A DNA stretch of 12,324 bases from Chloroflexota bacterium (lineage in GTDB: Bacteria > Chloroflexota > Limnocylindria > Limnocylindrales > CSP1-4), in assembly GCA_016200675.1 (NCBI GenBank), contig JACQEH010000264.1:1-12324 (forward strand). The letters are read 5' to 3'. Position 1 is the first letter of the stretch, and each line of letters opens with the position of its first letter. A program made the position numbers and the translations under genes. The notes beneath the pieces were generated by a model that did no database searches, had not been told where the DNA came from, and saw only the letters and a list, made by a program, of their open reading frames with translations. Shown piece after piece: positions 1 through 6,765 of the stretch.

Positions 1-122
1 CCGCAGCCCGAGGGGCCGACAAGAACCATGAACTCGCCATCCTGGATCTCGAGCGAGAGATCCCGGACCGCGGCCACGTCACCGTACCGCTTGGTGACAT
101 GGTCGAACGTGACGGTGGCCAT
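1..122 (-). CDS. ABC transporter ATP-binding protein, N-terminal fragment (cut by window edge)
   Basis: The minus strand encodes about 40 residues beginning MATVTFDHVTKRYGD, then a stretch ending in LVGPSGC at the window edge. That is the A-loop/beta-sheet start of an ABC ATPase leading into the first half of its Walker A motif (GPSGCGKST in the family). The pattern VTFDHVTKRYGDVAAVRDLSLEI is typical of importer ATPases of the MalK/UgpC/PotA sort, though the substrate cannot be read from this fragment. The ATG at 122-120 is well supported by a GGAGG ribosome site at about 130-134, with a spacer of about 7 bases. The rest of the gene lies to the left of the window, so its partners are unknown. 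The ATPase identity is confident; the subfamily is a guess. Confidence 0.85.
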   Translation of the reverse strand, partial: MATVTFDHVTKRYGDVAAVRDLSLEIQDGEFMVLVGPSGC

Positions 123-305
123 CGTCTACCTCCGGCCGGACGGACATCGCGGGTCCCTGCATCTCGCCGCGCCGTGCGCGGGCGTCGACGGACCCCGTAC
201 GTGGCCGCTCGGGCTGGGGCGATCGTACATCGCCGGGCCGGGCGCGGGAAGCGCCGCGCGGCCTGACCGCTCCGCCCGGCTGCGTGCCGCTGGCGTGCGG
301 GCGGG
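123..305. other. Intergenic gap between SnoaL-like gene and ABC ATPase gene
   Basis: Both flanking genes read leftwards. The gap should therefore hold the end of the HAD/SnoaL transcript and the leader of the ABC gene. I see two perfect inverted repeats (218-234 and 241-255, listed separately) and the GGAGG ribosome site next to position 122. I do not see a convincing -35/-10 pair, and no open frame here looks like a gene. Confidence 0.5.
218..255 (-). terminator. Two adjacent small hairpins, possible terminator or operator
   Basis: Positions 218-234 form GGCGAT-CGTAC-ATCGCC (6-bp perfect stem, 5-base loop). Positions 241-255 form GGCGC-GGGAA-GCGCC (5-bp stem, 5-base loop). They lie 51 to 90 bases beyond the stop of the leftward SnoaL-like gene and upstream of the ABC gene. 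They could terminate the first transcript or act as a regulator site for the second. There is no T-run after either hairpin, so a classic intrinsic terminator is not demonstrated. Confidence 0.3.
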
Positions 306-752
306 TCAGGCCGGCGGGAGCTCCACGAACGGCCGGCGCCAGTCCGGCGCCTCGAACGGCGGCGCCCAGTAGACGCGCTCGCGGTAGACCAGGCCGCCCC
401 GGAGCTCGAGGAGGTCCACCACGTGGTAGGCATCGCCGTCGGGGTAGGTCATCGTCCACTCGCCCCACCAGAAGTCGCCGCTGCCGTCGACCCGGATGAC
501 GGTATTGCCGGGCGTCAGGACCCAGCGATCCTCACCCCCGACGATCCGGGTGACCTCGACCTTCGGGACGCCGCCCGGATAGCCCTCGATGATCCTGGCG
601 AAGTGCTCGCTGCCCTGGACCCGCTCGCCGGACTGGGGCCAGTCCACGGCCCATTCGGGATGTCGGAGGCGGGCCAGCTCGGCCAGGTCGTGGCGCGCCG
701 AGGCGGCCGCGTAGGCTTCCACGATCTCGCGGCGATGGGCGCCGTCGCTCAC
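306..752 (-). CDS. SnoaL-like / NTF2-fold protein
   Basis: A 148-residue protein of the usual single-domain NTF2/SnoaL length. It starts with an alpha-helical part (IVEAYAAASARHDLAELARL) followed by HPEWAVDWPQSGERVQG, then beta-strand segments (EDRWVLTPGNTVIRV, GEWTMTYPDGDAYHVVDLLEL) and the typical ending VYRERVYWAPPFEAPDWR. Members are cone-shaped alpha+beta barrels that include isomerases, cyclases and many small proteins of unknown substrate, so no reaction can be assigned. The start is GTG at 752-750, preceded by AGGATGG about 7 bases upstream. The stop of the HAD gene lies only 9 bases upstream, so the two are very likely co-transcribed. No signal peptide is visible; the protein should be cytoplasmic. 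Confidence 0.82.
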   Translation of the reverse strand: MSDGAHRREIVEAYAAASARHDLAELARLRHPEWAVDWPQSGERVQGSEHFARIIEGYPGGVPKVEVTRIVGGEDRWVLTPGNTVIRVDGSGDFWWGEWTMTYPDGDAYHVVDLLELRGGLVYRERVYWAPPFEAPDWRRPFVELPPA

Positions 753-761
753 GGGACCATC

Positions 762-1463
762 CTACGGCGCCGCCGCGGCGGCGAACGAGGCCATGTCGTG
801 GAAGGTTGCGTCGGGCGTCGCCGCTGCCGGCGGTGTCGCGCCGAATCCCGGCCGATCATGGCGGCGGTCGATCCAGACGGTGTGGAGGGCCATGGCCTTC
901 GCCGGCACGTGGTCGTGGAAGAGGCTCTGGGCGACGTGGAGGATCCGGTCCGCGGGCAGGCCCACCCGGTCCAGCAGGAGCTCGAAGTTCTGCTGCCTCG
1001 GCTTGTACCCGCGGGCCTGCTGGGCGGTGACGATCCAGTCAAAGGCGACTCCGAGTCGGTGGTTCGACGCCGCGAAGAGGTCGTCGTCGCAGTTCGTCAG
1101 CACGCCGAGGCGAAATCGCGTCGCCAGCCGGGCGAGTGCCGCCGCGGAGTCGGGAAACGCCGGCCAGGCCTCGACCGAGCCGCCGAAGCGGGCTGCCGCG
1201 CCGGGCCCGACCGCCACGCCGAGGCCGGCTGCCACGCGCTCGAGGCCGCCGGCAAGGACCTCCCGGTAGGGACGGTAGGGGCCGGCCTCGAGCTCCGCCT
1301 CGGCGGCCGCGTAGCGCTCGAGGAGCTCCTCGTCCGAGACCTCCAGGCCGTCGCGACCGAGCGCCTCGCGGAGGCCGGCGAGAATGCCGGCTTCCCAGTC
1401 GATGAGGGTTCCGTAGCAGTCGAAGGTGAGGGCCTCGAAGCGGCCGTACTCCAGCGCGGTCAC
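762..1463 (-). CDS. Haloacid dehalogenase type II-like HAD hydrolase
   Basis: A 233-residue cytoplasmic HAD-superfamily hydrolase. Motif I is TFDCYGTLIDW with the expected nucleophile D15. Motif II is LTNCDDD with T123. The motif III lysine is K154 in GYKPRQQNF. Motif IV is HVAQSLFHDHVPAKA (about 176-190), followed by the family-typical TVWIDRR. The FDCYGTLID and VAQSLFHD signatures match the haloacid dehalogenase type II group, which classically hydrolyses 2-haloacids. Many members are uncharacterised phosphatases, so the substrate is open. The frame stays open for another 108 codons upstream, but only residues from VTALEYGRFE onward look like the family. I therefore chose the GTG at 1463-1461, although its ribosome site is weak. 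It probably heads an operon with the SnoaL-like gene. Confidence 0.85.
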   Translation of the reverse strand: MTALEYGRFEALTFDCYGTLIDWEAGILAGLREALGRDGLEVSDEELLERYAAAEAELEAGPYRPYREVLAGGLERVAAGLGVAVGPGAAARFGGSVEAWPAFPDSAAALARLATRFRLGVLTNCDDDLFAASNHRLGVAFDWIVTAQQARGYKPRQQNFELLLDRVGLPADRILHVAQSLFHDHVPAKAMALHTVWIDRRHDRPGFGATPPAAATPDATFHDMASFAAAAAP

Positions 1464-1837
1464 GAGCCGATCATGCCAGCCCCGGACTTGCGGCGCCCGG
1501 CGGCCGTCGTGCGGTCGGCAGGGACCCGCGGCGCCCCCCGGCTCGGTGCGGGGCCGGCTCGTCGAGGCATCGAGTGCCGTCGGCGATGGGCGGGCGAAGT
1601 GGTCGTGGTGGCTTGGCCACGCTCCCTCCGGGAGCGCCCGGCACCTCGACCCGTGAAACCGGGTCCGGCGTCGCCGACGTAGCGGTGGTGGTGCATGGGC
1701 GGTTCCGCGGGCTGCATGCTCGTCCGCCGGGAGCGACGGCCCGGATGTTCCGGAGGTCGGTCGTGGATGGGCCAGTATTCGGCGCAAGGACCCGTCTCGC
1801 CGGCCGGCACGGCGGCGGCGATCGAACTGGGGAGGCG
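1464..1837. other. 374-base divergent intergenic region rich in small hairpins
   Basis: This gap separates the leftward HAD/SnoaL unit from the rightward polysaccharide operon and must carry both promoters. Frames here are open on both strands only because of high GC, and none resembles a protein. Perfect inverted repeats are at 1608-1620 (GTGGC-TTG-GCCAC), 1620-1636 (CGCTCCC-TCC-GGGAGCG), 1648-1665 (GACCCG-TGAAAC-CGGGTC) and 1741-1753 (CCGGA-TGT-TCCGG). TGCATG occurs twice, near 1693 and 1713. I could not identify a clear -35/-10 pair. Confidence 0.5.
1608..1665 (+). promoter_or_regulatory. Cluster of three consecutive hairpins, possible structured leader or operator region
   Basis: Three perfect stems lie almost end to end: 5 bp at 1608-1620, 7 bp at 1620-1636 and 6 bp at 1648-1665, with loops of 3, 3 and 6 bases. 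If transcribed rightwards they would sit about 170 to 230 bases upstream of the glycosyltransferase start, as part of a long leader. If transcribed leftwards they would be upstream of the HAD gene. High GC makes chance stems common, and I do not recognise a known riboswitch consensus, so function is speculative. Confidence 0.25.
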
Positions 1838-2920
1838 ATGCGGATCGCGCTGGTCCATGACTACTTCACGCAGCTCGGCGGCGCCGAGCGCGTCGTTGGC
1901 GAGCTGGCGACGATCCTCGAGCCGTCGATGGTCGCCGCGTCGGTCGTCGATCGACGCCTCCTGCCGCCCCAGCTCGCGGGCGCCGACATCCGGTCGACGC
2001 CACTCCAGGCGCTCCTCGGTGCCGGCGCCCCCTTGGCATCGATGGCGCCGCTGCTGCCCTGGGCCTTCTCGGGACTCGACGTCGGGCCGGTGGACGCCGT
2101 CGTGTCCAGCAGCTCGGCCTTCGCCCACCAGGTGAGGGCGCCACGTGGCGCGATCCACGTGGCCTACGTCCACACGCCGGCCCGCTTCATCTGGCAGACC
2201 GACGACTACTTCCGCGAGCATCGCGGGCAGCGGCGGCTCCTTGCCCCGGCCCTGGCCTGGTTCCGCCGTACCGACCGGGCCGCCTACCGGCGCATCGACC
2301 TGGTGGTCGCGAATTCGGCCCACACGGCCACGCGTCTCGCCCAGATCCACGACACGGCCCCGCCGGTGGTCGTCCATCCGCCCATCGACCTCGGGTCGTT
2401 CAGGCCCTCGGCGGAGCGCAGCGGCCGGTTCCTCGTCGTCGCCAGGCTGCGGCCGTACAAGCGCCTGGACCTGGCGATCGCAGCCGCCGGCCGCACCGGG
2501 CTGGCCCTCGACGTCATTGGCAGCGGGCCCGACCTCGATCGGCTTCGGCGCCTGGCCGGGCCCACCGTGCGATTCCTCGGCCGCCGATCCGACGCCGACG
2601 TCGCCCGCGCCATGGCGAGCTGCGAGGCACTCATTGTCCCGGGGGCCGAGGACTTCGGGATGACGATGGCGGAGGTCCAGGCCGCGGGACGACCGCCGAT
2701 CGCGCTCGGGGCGGGCGGCGCCCTCGAGATCGTCGATGACGGCGTCAGCGGGTTCCTGGTCGCCGAGCCGACGGTCGAGGCCCTGGCCGCGGCGATGGTC
2801 CGCGCCCGCGAGGCGCAGCTGGATGTGGCGACCCTGTGTCGCTCGGCGGCCCGCTTCGACCGCGCGCGGTTCGCGACGGCCATCCGAAGACTGGTCGCGG
2901 ACGCGGCGGGCGGGGCGTGA
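1838..2920 (+). CDS. Glycosyltransferase family 4 (GT-B fold)
   Basis: A 360-residue retaining glycosyltransferase, expected to move a sugar from an activated nucleotide donor to a growing glycan at the cytoplasmic membrane face. The N-terminal domain starts MRIALVHDYFTQLGGAERV, with the GG loop at residues 14-15. It carries YVHTPARFIW (110-119), which is characteristic of the WbaZ/WcaC-like mannosyltransferase branch. The C-terminal donor-binding domain has VARLRPYKRLDLAI with K208 and the E-x7-E motif EDFGMTMAE (E271, E279). The frame is open well upstream, but the conserved N-terminus and GGGGAGG just before ATG 1838 fix the start. Its stop overlaps the ATG of the next gene by one base (TGATG), so the two are translationally coupled. 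The donor sugar (mannose-like) is inferred. Confidence 0.9.
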   Translation: MRIALVHDYFTQLGGAERVVGELATILEPSMVAASVVDRRLLPPQLAGADIRSTPLQALLGAGAPLASMAPLLPWAFSGLDVGPVDAVVSSSSAFAHQVRAPRGAIHVAYVHTPARFIWQTDDYFREHRGQRRLLAPALAWFRRTDRAAYRRIDLVVANSAHTATRLAQIHDTAPPVVVHPPIDLGSFRPSAERSGRFLVVARLRPYKRLDLAIAAAGRTGLALDVIGSGPDLDRLRRLAGPTVRFLGRRSDADVARAMASCEALIVPGAEDFGMTMAEVQAAGRPPIALGAGGALEIVDDGVSGFLVAEPTVEALAAAMVRAREAQLDVATLCRSAARFDRARFATAIRRLVADAAGGA

Positions 2921-4302
2921 TGAGCGGTTTCGGCCCAGGCACGGTCCCGGTCTCCGGCCCCCGCCCGGTCGCGGCGGCGCGTCTCGATCGCCTGGCCCGC
3001 CTCACCGTCGCGGCGCTCATCATGACCATGCCGTTCCGCCTCCGGATCGACCCGCTCCCGCATCCCGCCACCGGCCTGCCGGCACCGCTCGCCGACGTCG
3101 TCGTGTACGCGATCGACGGCCTCATCGCCGTGACCCTCGGCGCCTGGCTCGTCGCCCGGGTCGTGGATCGCCGCCGGATCCGCCTGGGCCCCAGGGCGAT
3201 TGCGCTCCCCGCCCTCGCCCTCCTGGGGCTGGCCTGGCTGACCCTTCCGTTCGGCGTCATGCCGAGCCTCAGCCTGTTCGGGGCCGTCCGGCTGACCGTC
3301 CTCCTGTGCCTCGCCCTGTACGTCGTGAACGAGGTCGACGGGCCGGCAGCGCTGGCCGTCCCGATTGCCCTGATGCTGGGCATCCAGGGCGTTGTGGCCG
3401 TCGCCCAGTTCCTCCACCAGGGATCGATCGGCCTGGCGGCGATCGGCGAGACGCGCCTTGGACCCGACGTGCCGGGCGTGGCCGTCGTCCTCCGCGAGGA
3501 CGGCGTTCGCGTCCTTCGTGCCTACGGCCTGTCGACCCACCCGAACGTGCTCGGGGGCTTCTTCGCCGCGGGCCTCCTGCTGCTGCTCGCGTGGCGCCCG
3601 GGGCCCGCCCCCTCGCGACTCCTCCAGCTCGGCGTGGTCGCCGTCGCGGTGGCGGGCCTCGTCGTCACCTTCTCGCGCGGAGCGTGGCTCGGCGCGGCGG
3701 TCGGCCTGGTCGTCGGCCTCGTCCTCGTCGGCCGCCGCTCGCTCCGTGGCGAACGCCGCCATTGGCTCGCGGTCGGGGGCGCGGCGCTGGCGGTCGCCCT
3801 GGCGGCCGGCTGGCAGCTGCGGGGCGAGCTGGCGGTCCGCTCCGGCCTGGCGACCGCGGAGACGGCGACCGAGCGGCGCTCCGTCGACGAGCGAATGGCC
3901 CAGATCGAGCTGGGGTTGCGCGTCCTTGCGACGCATCCCGTGCTGGGCGTCGGGATGAGCGCGGTCCCGCTCGAGATGCAGCGCCTGGACCCGGCGTTCC
4001 CATGGTCCTTCTATCCGCCCCACCTGGTGCCCCTGGCGGTGGCCGACGAGCTTGGCATCGGCGGAGGGCTGGCATTCCTCTTCCTTGCGACCGCGCCGTG
4101 GGTCCTCCTGCTGCACCGGCGGCGCGCCTGGGAACCCGAGCTTGCCGCCGCGTCCGGGGCCCTCGCCGCGGTTCTCGTGGCCGGCCTCGTCGATGACTAC
4201 CCGTGGGTCGGCGGTCCCGGCCGGACGCTCTTCTGGGTCGTTCTGGCCCTCTGGGTGGCGGCGCTCGGGCGAGCCTCGAGCCGTGCGGAGGCGGTCGCGT
4301 GA
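2920..4302 (+). CDS. O-antigen ligase/polymerase-like membrane protein (Wzy_C family)
   Basis: A 460-residue integral membrane protein with about 11-12 hydrophobic segments. Proteins of this family polymerise or ligate lipid-linked oligosaccharides on the outer face of the membrane. Seen features are LSTHPNVLGG (H207-N209), TFSRGAWLG (S252, R253, G254), then a long hydrophilic loop (about residues 285-385). That loop carries LATHPVLGVG (H339) and HLVPLAVADELG (H368, E377). The SRG-type arginine and the HP.LGVG loop are hallmarks of the Wzy_C domain. The start ATG overlaps the glycosyltransferase stop by one base, and the end overlaps the next start as GTGA. Polymerase and ligase cannot be told apart by sequence alone. 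No flippase or chain-length regulator is visible in the window. Confidence 0.88.
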   Translation: MSGFGPGTVPVSGPRPVAAARLDRLARLTVAALIMTMPFRLRIDPLPHPATGLPAPLADVVVYAIDGLIAVTLGAWLVARVVDRRRIRLGPRAIALPALALLGLAWLTLPFGVMPSLSLFGAVRLTVLLCLALYVVNEVDGPAALAVPIALMLGIQGVVAVAQFLHQGSIGLAAIGETRLGPDVPGVAVVLREDGVRVLRAYGLSTHPNVLGGFFAAGLLLLLAWRPGPAPSRLLQLGVVAVAVAGLVVTFSRGAWLGAAVGLVVGLVLVGRRSLRGERRHWLAVGGAALAVALAAGWQLRGELAVRSGLATAETATERRSVDERMAQIELGLRVLATHPVLGVGMSAVPLEMQRLDPAFPWSFYPPHLVPLAVADELGIGGGLAFLFLATAPWVLLLHRRRAWEPELAAASGALAAVLVAGLVDDYPWVGGPGRTLFWVVLALWVAALGRASSRAEAVA

Positions 4303-5513
4303 GAGCAGCCGATGGCGGTCCGGATCGGCCGTCGCCGGCCCGTCCGGCATCGCGACCGGCGCCGATCCCGGGACGGCTCGTCGACGCGCTCCTGCTCGAG
4401 ATTGGCGGCTGGCTCGAGTCGCCGCCCGAGGATGCGGGCGCCCGGGTGGGGCGGCGGCCCGCCATTGCCCGGTCCGCCCTCCGGCGCCTGATCGGCGCCC
4501 ACGGCCTGGGCCCGTACCTGGCGGCGGCGCCCGCCCTCGAGGGCCTCCGCGCCAACCTGCCAGCGGAGGACGTCGCCTGGCTGGAGGGACAGCTCGCGGC
4601 CAACGGGGAGCGGATCCGGCGCCTCCACGAGGAGCTGGCCGCCGCCCTTGCCGCGATGTCCGCCAAGGGCGTCCGGGTCATGCCCCTCAAGGGCGCACTG
4701 CTGACGACGAGGCACGCCGCCGGCCCGGCCATGCGCCCGATGGCCGACCTCGACCTCCTCGTCGCGCCCGGCGACCGCACCGCAGCCACCGCCGGCCTGG
4801 TGGGGCTGGGCTACCGCCGGCGGCCCCAGGGAAATCGGCGTCCCACGCACGACGTCTTCGAGGCCCCCAATGGGGATCGCGTCCCCTCCTGGGACGGCGA
4901 GCACCCCGACAACCCGCGCCCAATCGAGCTCCACACCGAGGTCCGACGCCACCTCTGGGCCTGGACGGACGACGACGACCTCACCCCCTTCCTGTGGTCC
5001 GAGGCACGCGACGCCCGTGTCCTTGGCCAGCCGGCGGCCGTGCCCTCCGACGCGGCGCTCCTGGCGCATCTCGCCGTCCACGCCACCTGCGATCTCCTCG
5101 TCGGGCGCGGGCGGCTCGTGCAGTGGCTGGATCTGGCCGGTCTCGCGGCTGGCCCGACCGGGACATCACCCGACCCATCAGGATTGCCGCATCCGAGGCT
5201 CGTCCACCCGAGCCTCAGCCTGGCGGCGCGACGGCTGCCGGTCTCGACCGCGGGCCTCGATCTACAGGCTCTCGAGAGCCTCGTTCCGGACGGCCTTCGA
5301 CGCTGGGTGGCGAGCGTCCCGCTGGATCGCGGCTGCGGCCTGCAATCTGGGCGATTCCTGCCCGACGAGGCTTCGGCGATGGCGGCTCGCTGGGAGCGCT
5401 GGGCGCCGTGGCCCTGGCGGCTCCGGGTGGCCCATGGCGAGCGGCCGCTCGTCGTTGCCGGCCTCCGGCACGGGGCGCGCCTCGTCGCCACGGCCATCCG
5501 CAGGCCGGGTTGA
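4299..5513 (+). CDS. Nucleotidyltransferase-fold protein (PF14907/NTP_transf_5-like)
   Basis: A 404-residue soluble protein. The central signature is VMPLKGALL (K131, G132), followed by MRPMADLDLLVAPGD (R146, D150, D152), and a later acidic strand RPIELHTEVRRHLW (E210, H212). This is the pattern of the uncharacterised nucleotidyltransferase family often found in exopolysaccharide and related clusters. D150/D152 would be the metal-binding acid pair and E210 may be the third acid. The remainder is helical, including DAALLAHLAVHATCDLL. The start is GTG 4299 inside the GTGA overlap with the membrane protein, so it is the last gene of the three-gene operon. The family reaction is unknown to me; transfer of a nucleotidyl group to a glycan, lipid or protein is only a hypothesis. 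The final residues are basic (GARLVATAIRRPG). Confidence 0.75.
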   Translation: MRAADGGPDRPSPARPASRPAPIPGRLVDALLLEIGGWLESPPEDAGARVGRRPAIARSALRRLIGAHGLGPYLAAAPALEGLRANLPAEDVAWLEGQLAANGERIRRLHEELAAALAAMSAKGVRVMPLKGALLTTRHAAGPAMRPMADLDLLVAPGDRTAATAGLVGLGYRRRPQGNRRPTHDVFEAPNGDRVPSWDGEHPDNPRPIELHTEVRRHLWAWTDDDDLTPFLWSEARDARVLGQPAAVPSDAALLAHLAVHATCDLLVGRGRLVQWLDLAGLAAGPTGTSPDPSGLPHPRLVHPSLSLAARRLPVSTAGLDLQALESLVPDGLRRWVASVPLDRGCGLQSGRFLPDEASAMAARWERWAPWPWRLRVAHGERPLVVAGLRHGARLVATAIRRPG

Positions 5514-5524
5514 TCGAGGTGGAA

Positions 5525-5600
5525 TGGGGTGGCCTACGGGGGTCGAACCCGTAACCTCTGGAGCCACAATCCAGTGCTCTGCCGATTGAGCTAAGGCCAC
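5525..5600 (-). tRNA. tRNA-His (anticodon GUG), CCA encoded
   Basis: Read on the minus strand the gene folds as a full cloverleaf. The acceptor is GTGGCCT/AGGCCAC, the D-stem GCTC/GAGC and the anticodon stem CTGGA/TCCAG. The loop is TTGTGGC, giving anticodon GTG, and the T-stem is ACGGG/CCCGT with loop TTCGACC. The histidine-specific extra G at position -1 (base 5601) faces the discriminator C73 (base 5528). The CCA end is encoded at 5527-5525. It is convergent with the nucleotidyltransferase-like gene, only 11 bases beyond that gene's stop. Confidence 0.97.
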
Positions 5601-5635
5601 CACGCGGGCCCATGCCGGACCGCCGGCGCAGGGCT

Positions 5636-5646
5636 CGGGCAGTGTA
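5636..5646 (-). promoter_or_regulatory. Candidate -10 region for tRNA-His
   Basis: On the minus strand the sequence GGGTACACTGCCCG places a TACACT hexamer (5646-5641) about 40 bases ahead of the tRNA 5' end. TACACT is close to the TATAAT consensus and stands out in this GC-rich context. The 11-base core TACACTGCCCG recurs exactly ahead of the ABC exporter operon. No clear TTGACA-like -35 box is seen at the proper distance. Confidence 0.45.
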
Positions 5647-5791
5647 CCCGGAATCGCCTCCGCTTCCGCGCCGGGCGGCCTCCTGCCCGGTCTTGTGGGG
5701 TCGCGTGCAGTGCGGTGCGAACGGCTGGTACCGACGGCCGAGACCGCCCGGGACCAAGGACCCCCGGACGCCCGACAGGGTCGCCCCTAGC

Positions 5792-5808
5792 GTCACGAGT
5801 GACCGGTC
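5792..5808. promoter_or_regulatory. Two overlapping palindromes, possible operator
   Basis: GTCAC-GA-GTGAC (5792-5803) shares three bases with the palindrome GACCGGTC (5801-5808). Together they sit 46-62 bases ahead of the CAP-domain start, next to a TAGCGT hexamer. The position suits a dimeric repressor or activator site. No regulator gene is nearby, and chance occurrence in GC-rich DNA cannot be excluded. Confidence 0.25.
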
Positions 5809-5853
5809 GGTGGAGGCCGAACGGACCGTAGAGCCTGGAGCAGGTCCCGCACG

Positions 5854-6765
5854 ATGACGACCCCGAGCCAGCCGCCCAGCCGCCGACCCCGCCGTGGTCT
5901 TCGCGTCGTCCACCTCGCGGCGATCGCCGCGCTCGCCCTCGTGGTCGCGTTCCCGGCCACGGCTCTCGCGGCCGACGACGGCGGAGCCTGGGCGCCGAGC
6001 ACCTTCTCCGCCGGTGACGAGGCCCGCCTTCTCCAGCTCACCAACGAAGCTCGGGCAGCGGCCGGCCTGAAGGCGCTGAAGCTCGACTCGAAGCTCGTCT
6101 CGCGAGCGCGCTGGCGGTCCCAGGACATGGCCACCCGGAACTACTTCAGCCACTCGATCCCGCCCGATGGCAAGAAGGTTTTCGACTACCTGACCGCGGA
6201 TGGCTTCTGCTACGCCACGGCCGGCGAGAACCTCGGGACCAACACCTTCCCGGACGACATCGCCACCGACTCGATCCAGCAGGGCTTCATGGGTTCGGCC
6301 GGACATCGCGCGCTCATCCTGGGGAGCGGCTGGGATGTCATCGGGATCGGGGCCTACGAGGGCGCCGACGGCCAGCACCTCTGGACAGTCCTCTTCGCCG
6401 ACGTCAGCGGCTGTGGCGCGGCGCCCGCGCCAACGCCCAAGCCAACGCCCAAGCCGACCGTCAAGCCGGCTCCCGCTCCGACGCCGAAGCCCACCCCGCG
6501 ACCGACGGCGCCGCCGACCGTGCCGCCGGCGCCCACCGGCGCCCCGACGCCGGACGCCACGCTCTCGCCGACGCCCGAGCCCACCGTCTCGCCGACGGCG
6601 ACCGAGGGTCCCTCGCCCGATTTCGCGACGCAGGCACCGACGGCCGGCCCGACCGACCACGCCGTCGGCGCGGCGACCGGCCTGCAGGTGCTCGACCGGC
6701 CGGTCCCCGGCAGCCTCGTGGACAAGATCATCGGGAACGTCGCGGGAGCGTATTTCGGCAACTGA
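5854..6765 (+). CDS. Secreted CAP/SCP-domain protein with Pro/Thr-rich tail
   Basis: A 303-residue exported protein of the YkwD-like CAP superfamily. Residues 1-39 look like a signal peptide: a basic start with RRPRRGLR, a hydrophobic core AAIAALALVVAFPA, and cleavage after ALA at 39. The CAP domain covers about 50-185 and has LTNEARAAAGL, NYFSHSIPPDG with H100, AGENLG with E125, GSAGHRALIL with H151, and the closing GIGAYEG and LWTVLFADVSG. C119 and C187 could form a disulfide. Residues about 190-255 are a low-complexity Pro/Thr linker, followed by about 45 ordinary residues with no sortase motif. CAP proteins are extracellular, and their bacterial functions (adhesion, stress, wall or ligand binding) are poorly defined. 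The ATG at 5854 has only a weak ribosome site (CAGG), and the gene appears monocistronic. Confidence 0.9.
   Translation: MTTPSQPPSRRPRRGLRVVHLAAIAALALVVAFPATALAADDGGAWAPSTFSAGDEARLLQLTNEARAAAGLKALKLDSKLVSRARWRSQDMATRNYFSHSIPPDGKKVFDYLTADGFCYATAGENLGTNTFPDDIATDSIQQGFMGSAGHRALILGSGWDVIGIGAYEGADGQHLWTVLFADVSGCGAAPAPTPKPTPKPTVKPAPAPTPKPTPRPTAPPTVPPAPTGAPTPDATLSPTPEPTVSPTATEGPSPDFATQAPTAGPTDHAVGAATGLQVLDRPVPGSLVDKIIGNVAGAYFGN
6424..6605 (+). repeat. Pro/Thr-rich low-complexity coding repeat
   Basis: The coding sequence repeats short units such as PTPKPTPKPT, PAPTPKPTPRPT and SPTPEPTVSPT, with DNA units like CCAACGCCCAAG and GCCGACG. It is the stalk-like linker of the CAP protein and likely extended and outside the cell. 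Such tracts change length easily by replication slippage. Confidence 0.7.

Larger units (their letters stand above)
5602..5853. other. Intergenic region between tRNA-His and the CAP-domain gene
   Basis: About 250 bases separate the divergently read tRNA and CAP genes. The region holds the tRNA -10 candidate near 5641 and, closer to the CAP gene, a perfect inverted repeat GTCAC-GA-GTGAC (5792-5803) that shares GAC with a second palindrome, GACCGGTC (5801-5808). A TAGCGT hexamer at 5788-5793 could be a -10 for the CAP gene, but this is weak. The open frame here shows no recognisable protein. Confidence 0.4.

Noticed and set aside
423..1682. 419-residue plus-strand open frame opposite the HAD and SnoaL-like genes
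   Set aside because: It has no family-like motifs, while the opposite strand carries two recognisable proteins with ribosome sites and tight spacing.
2284..4350. 688-residue open frame on the minus strand
   Set aside because: It lies opposite the glycosyltransferase and ligase genes and is full of Arg, Gly, Asp and Gln from high-GC antisense codons. The plus-strand proteins have clear families.
5525..5600. tRNA-His as an integration (attachment) site
   Set aside because: No integrase, no direct repeat of the tRNA 3' end and no phage or plasmid genes occur nearby.
5262..5603. Open frame on the minus strand giving a protein start with ALAQSAEHWIVAPEVTGSTPVGHP
   Set aside because: This is the translation of the tRNA-His gene and its flank, a well-known type of spurious protein.
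5612..5857. Small plus-strand open frame of 81 residues between tRNA-His and the CAP gene
   Set aside because: Arg/Pro-rich composition, no ribosome site and no recognisable domain; it covers promoter-like sequence.
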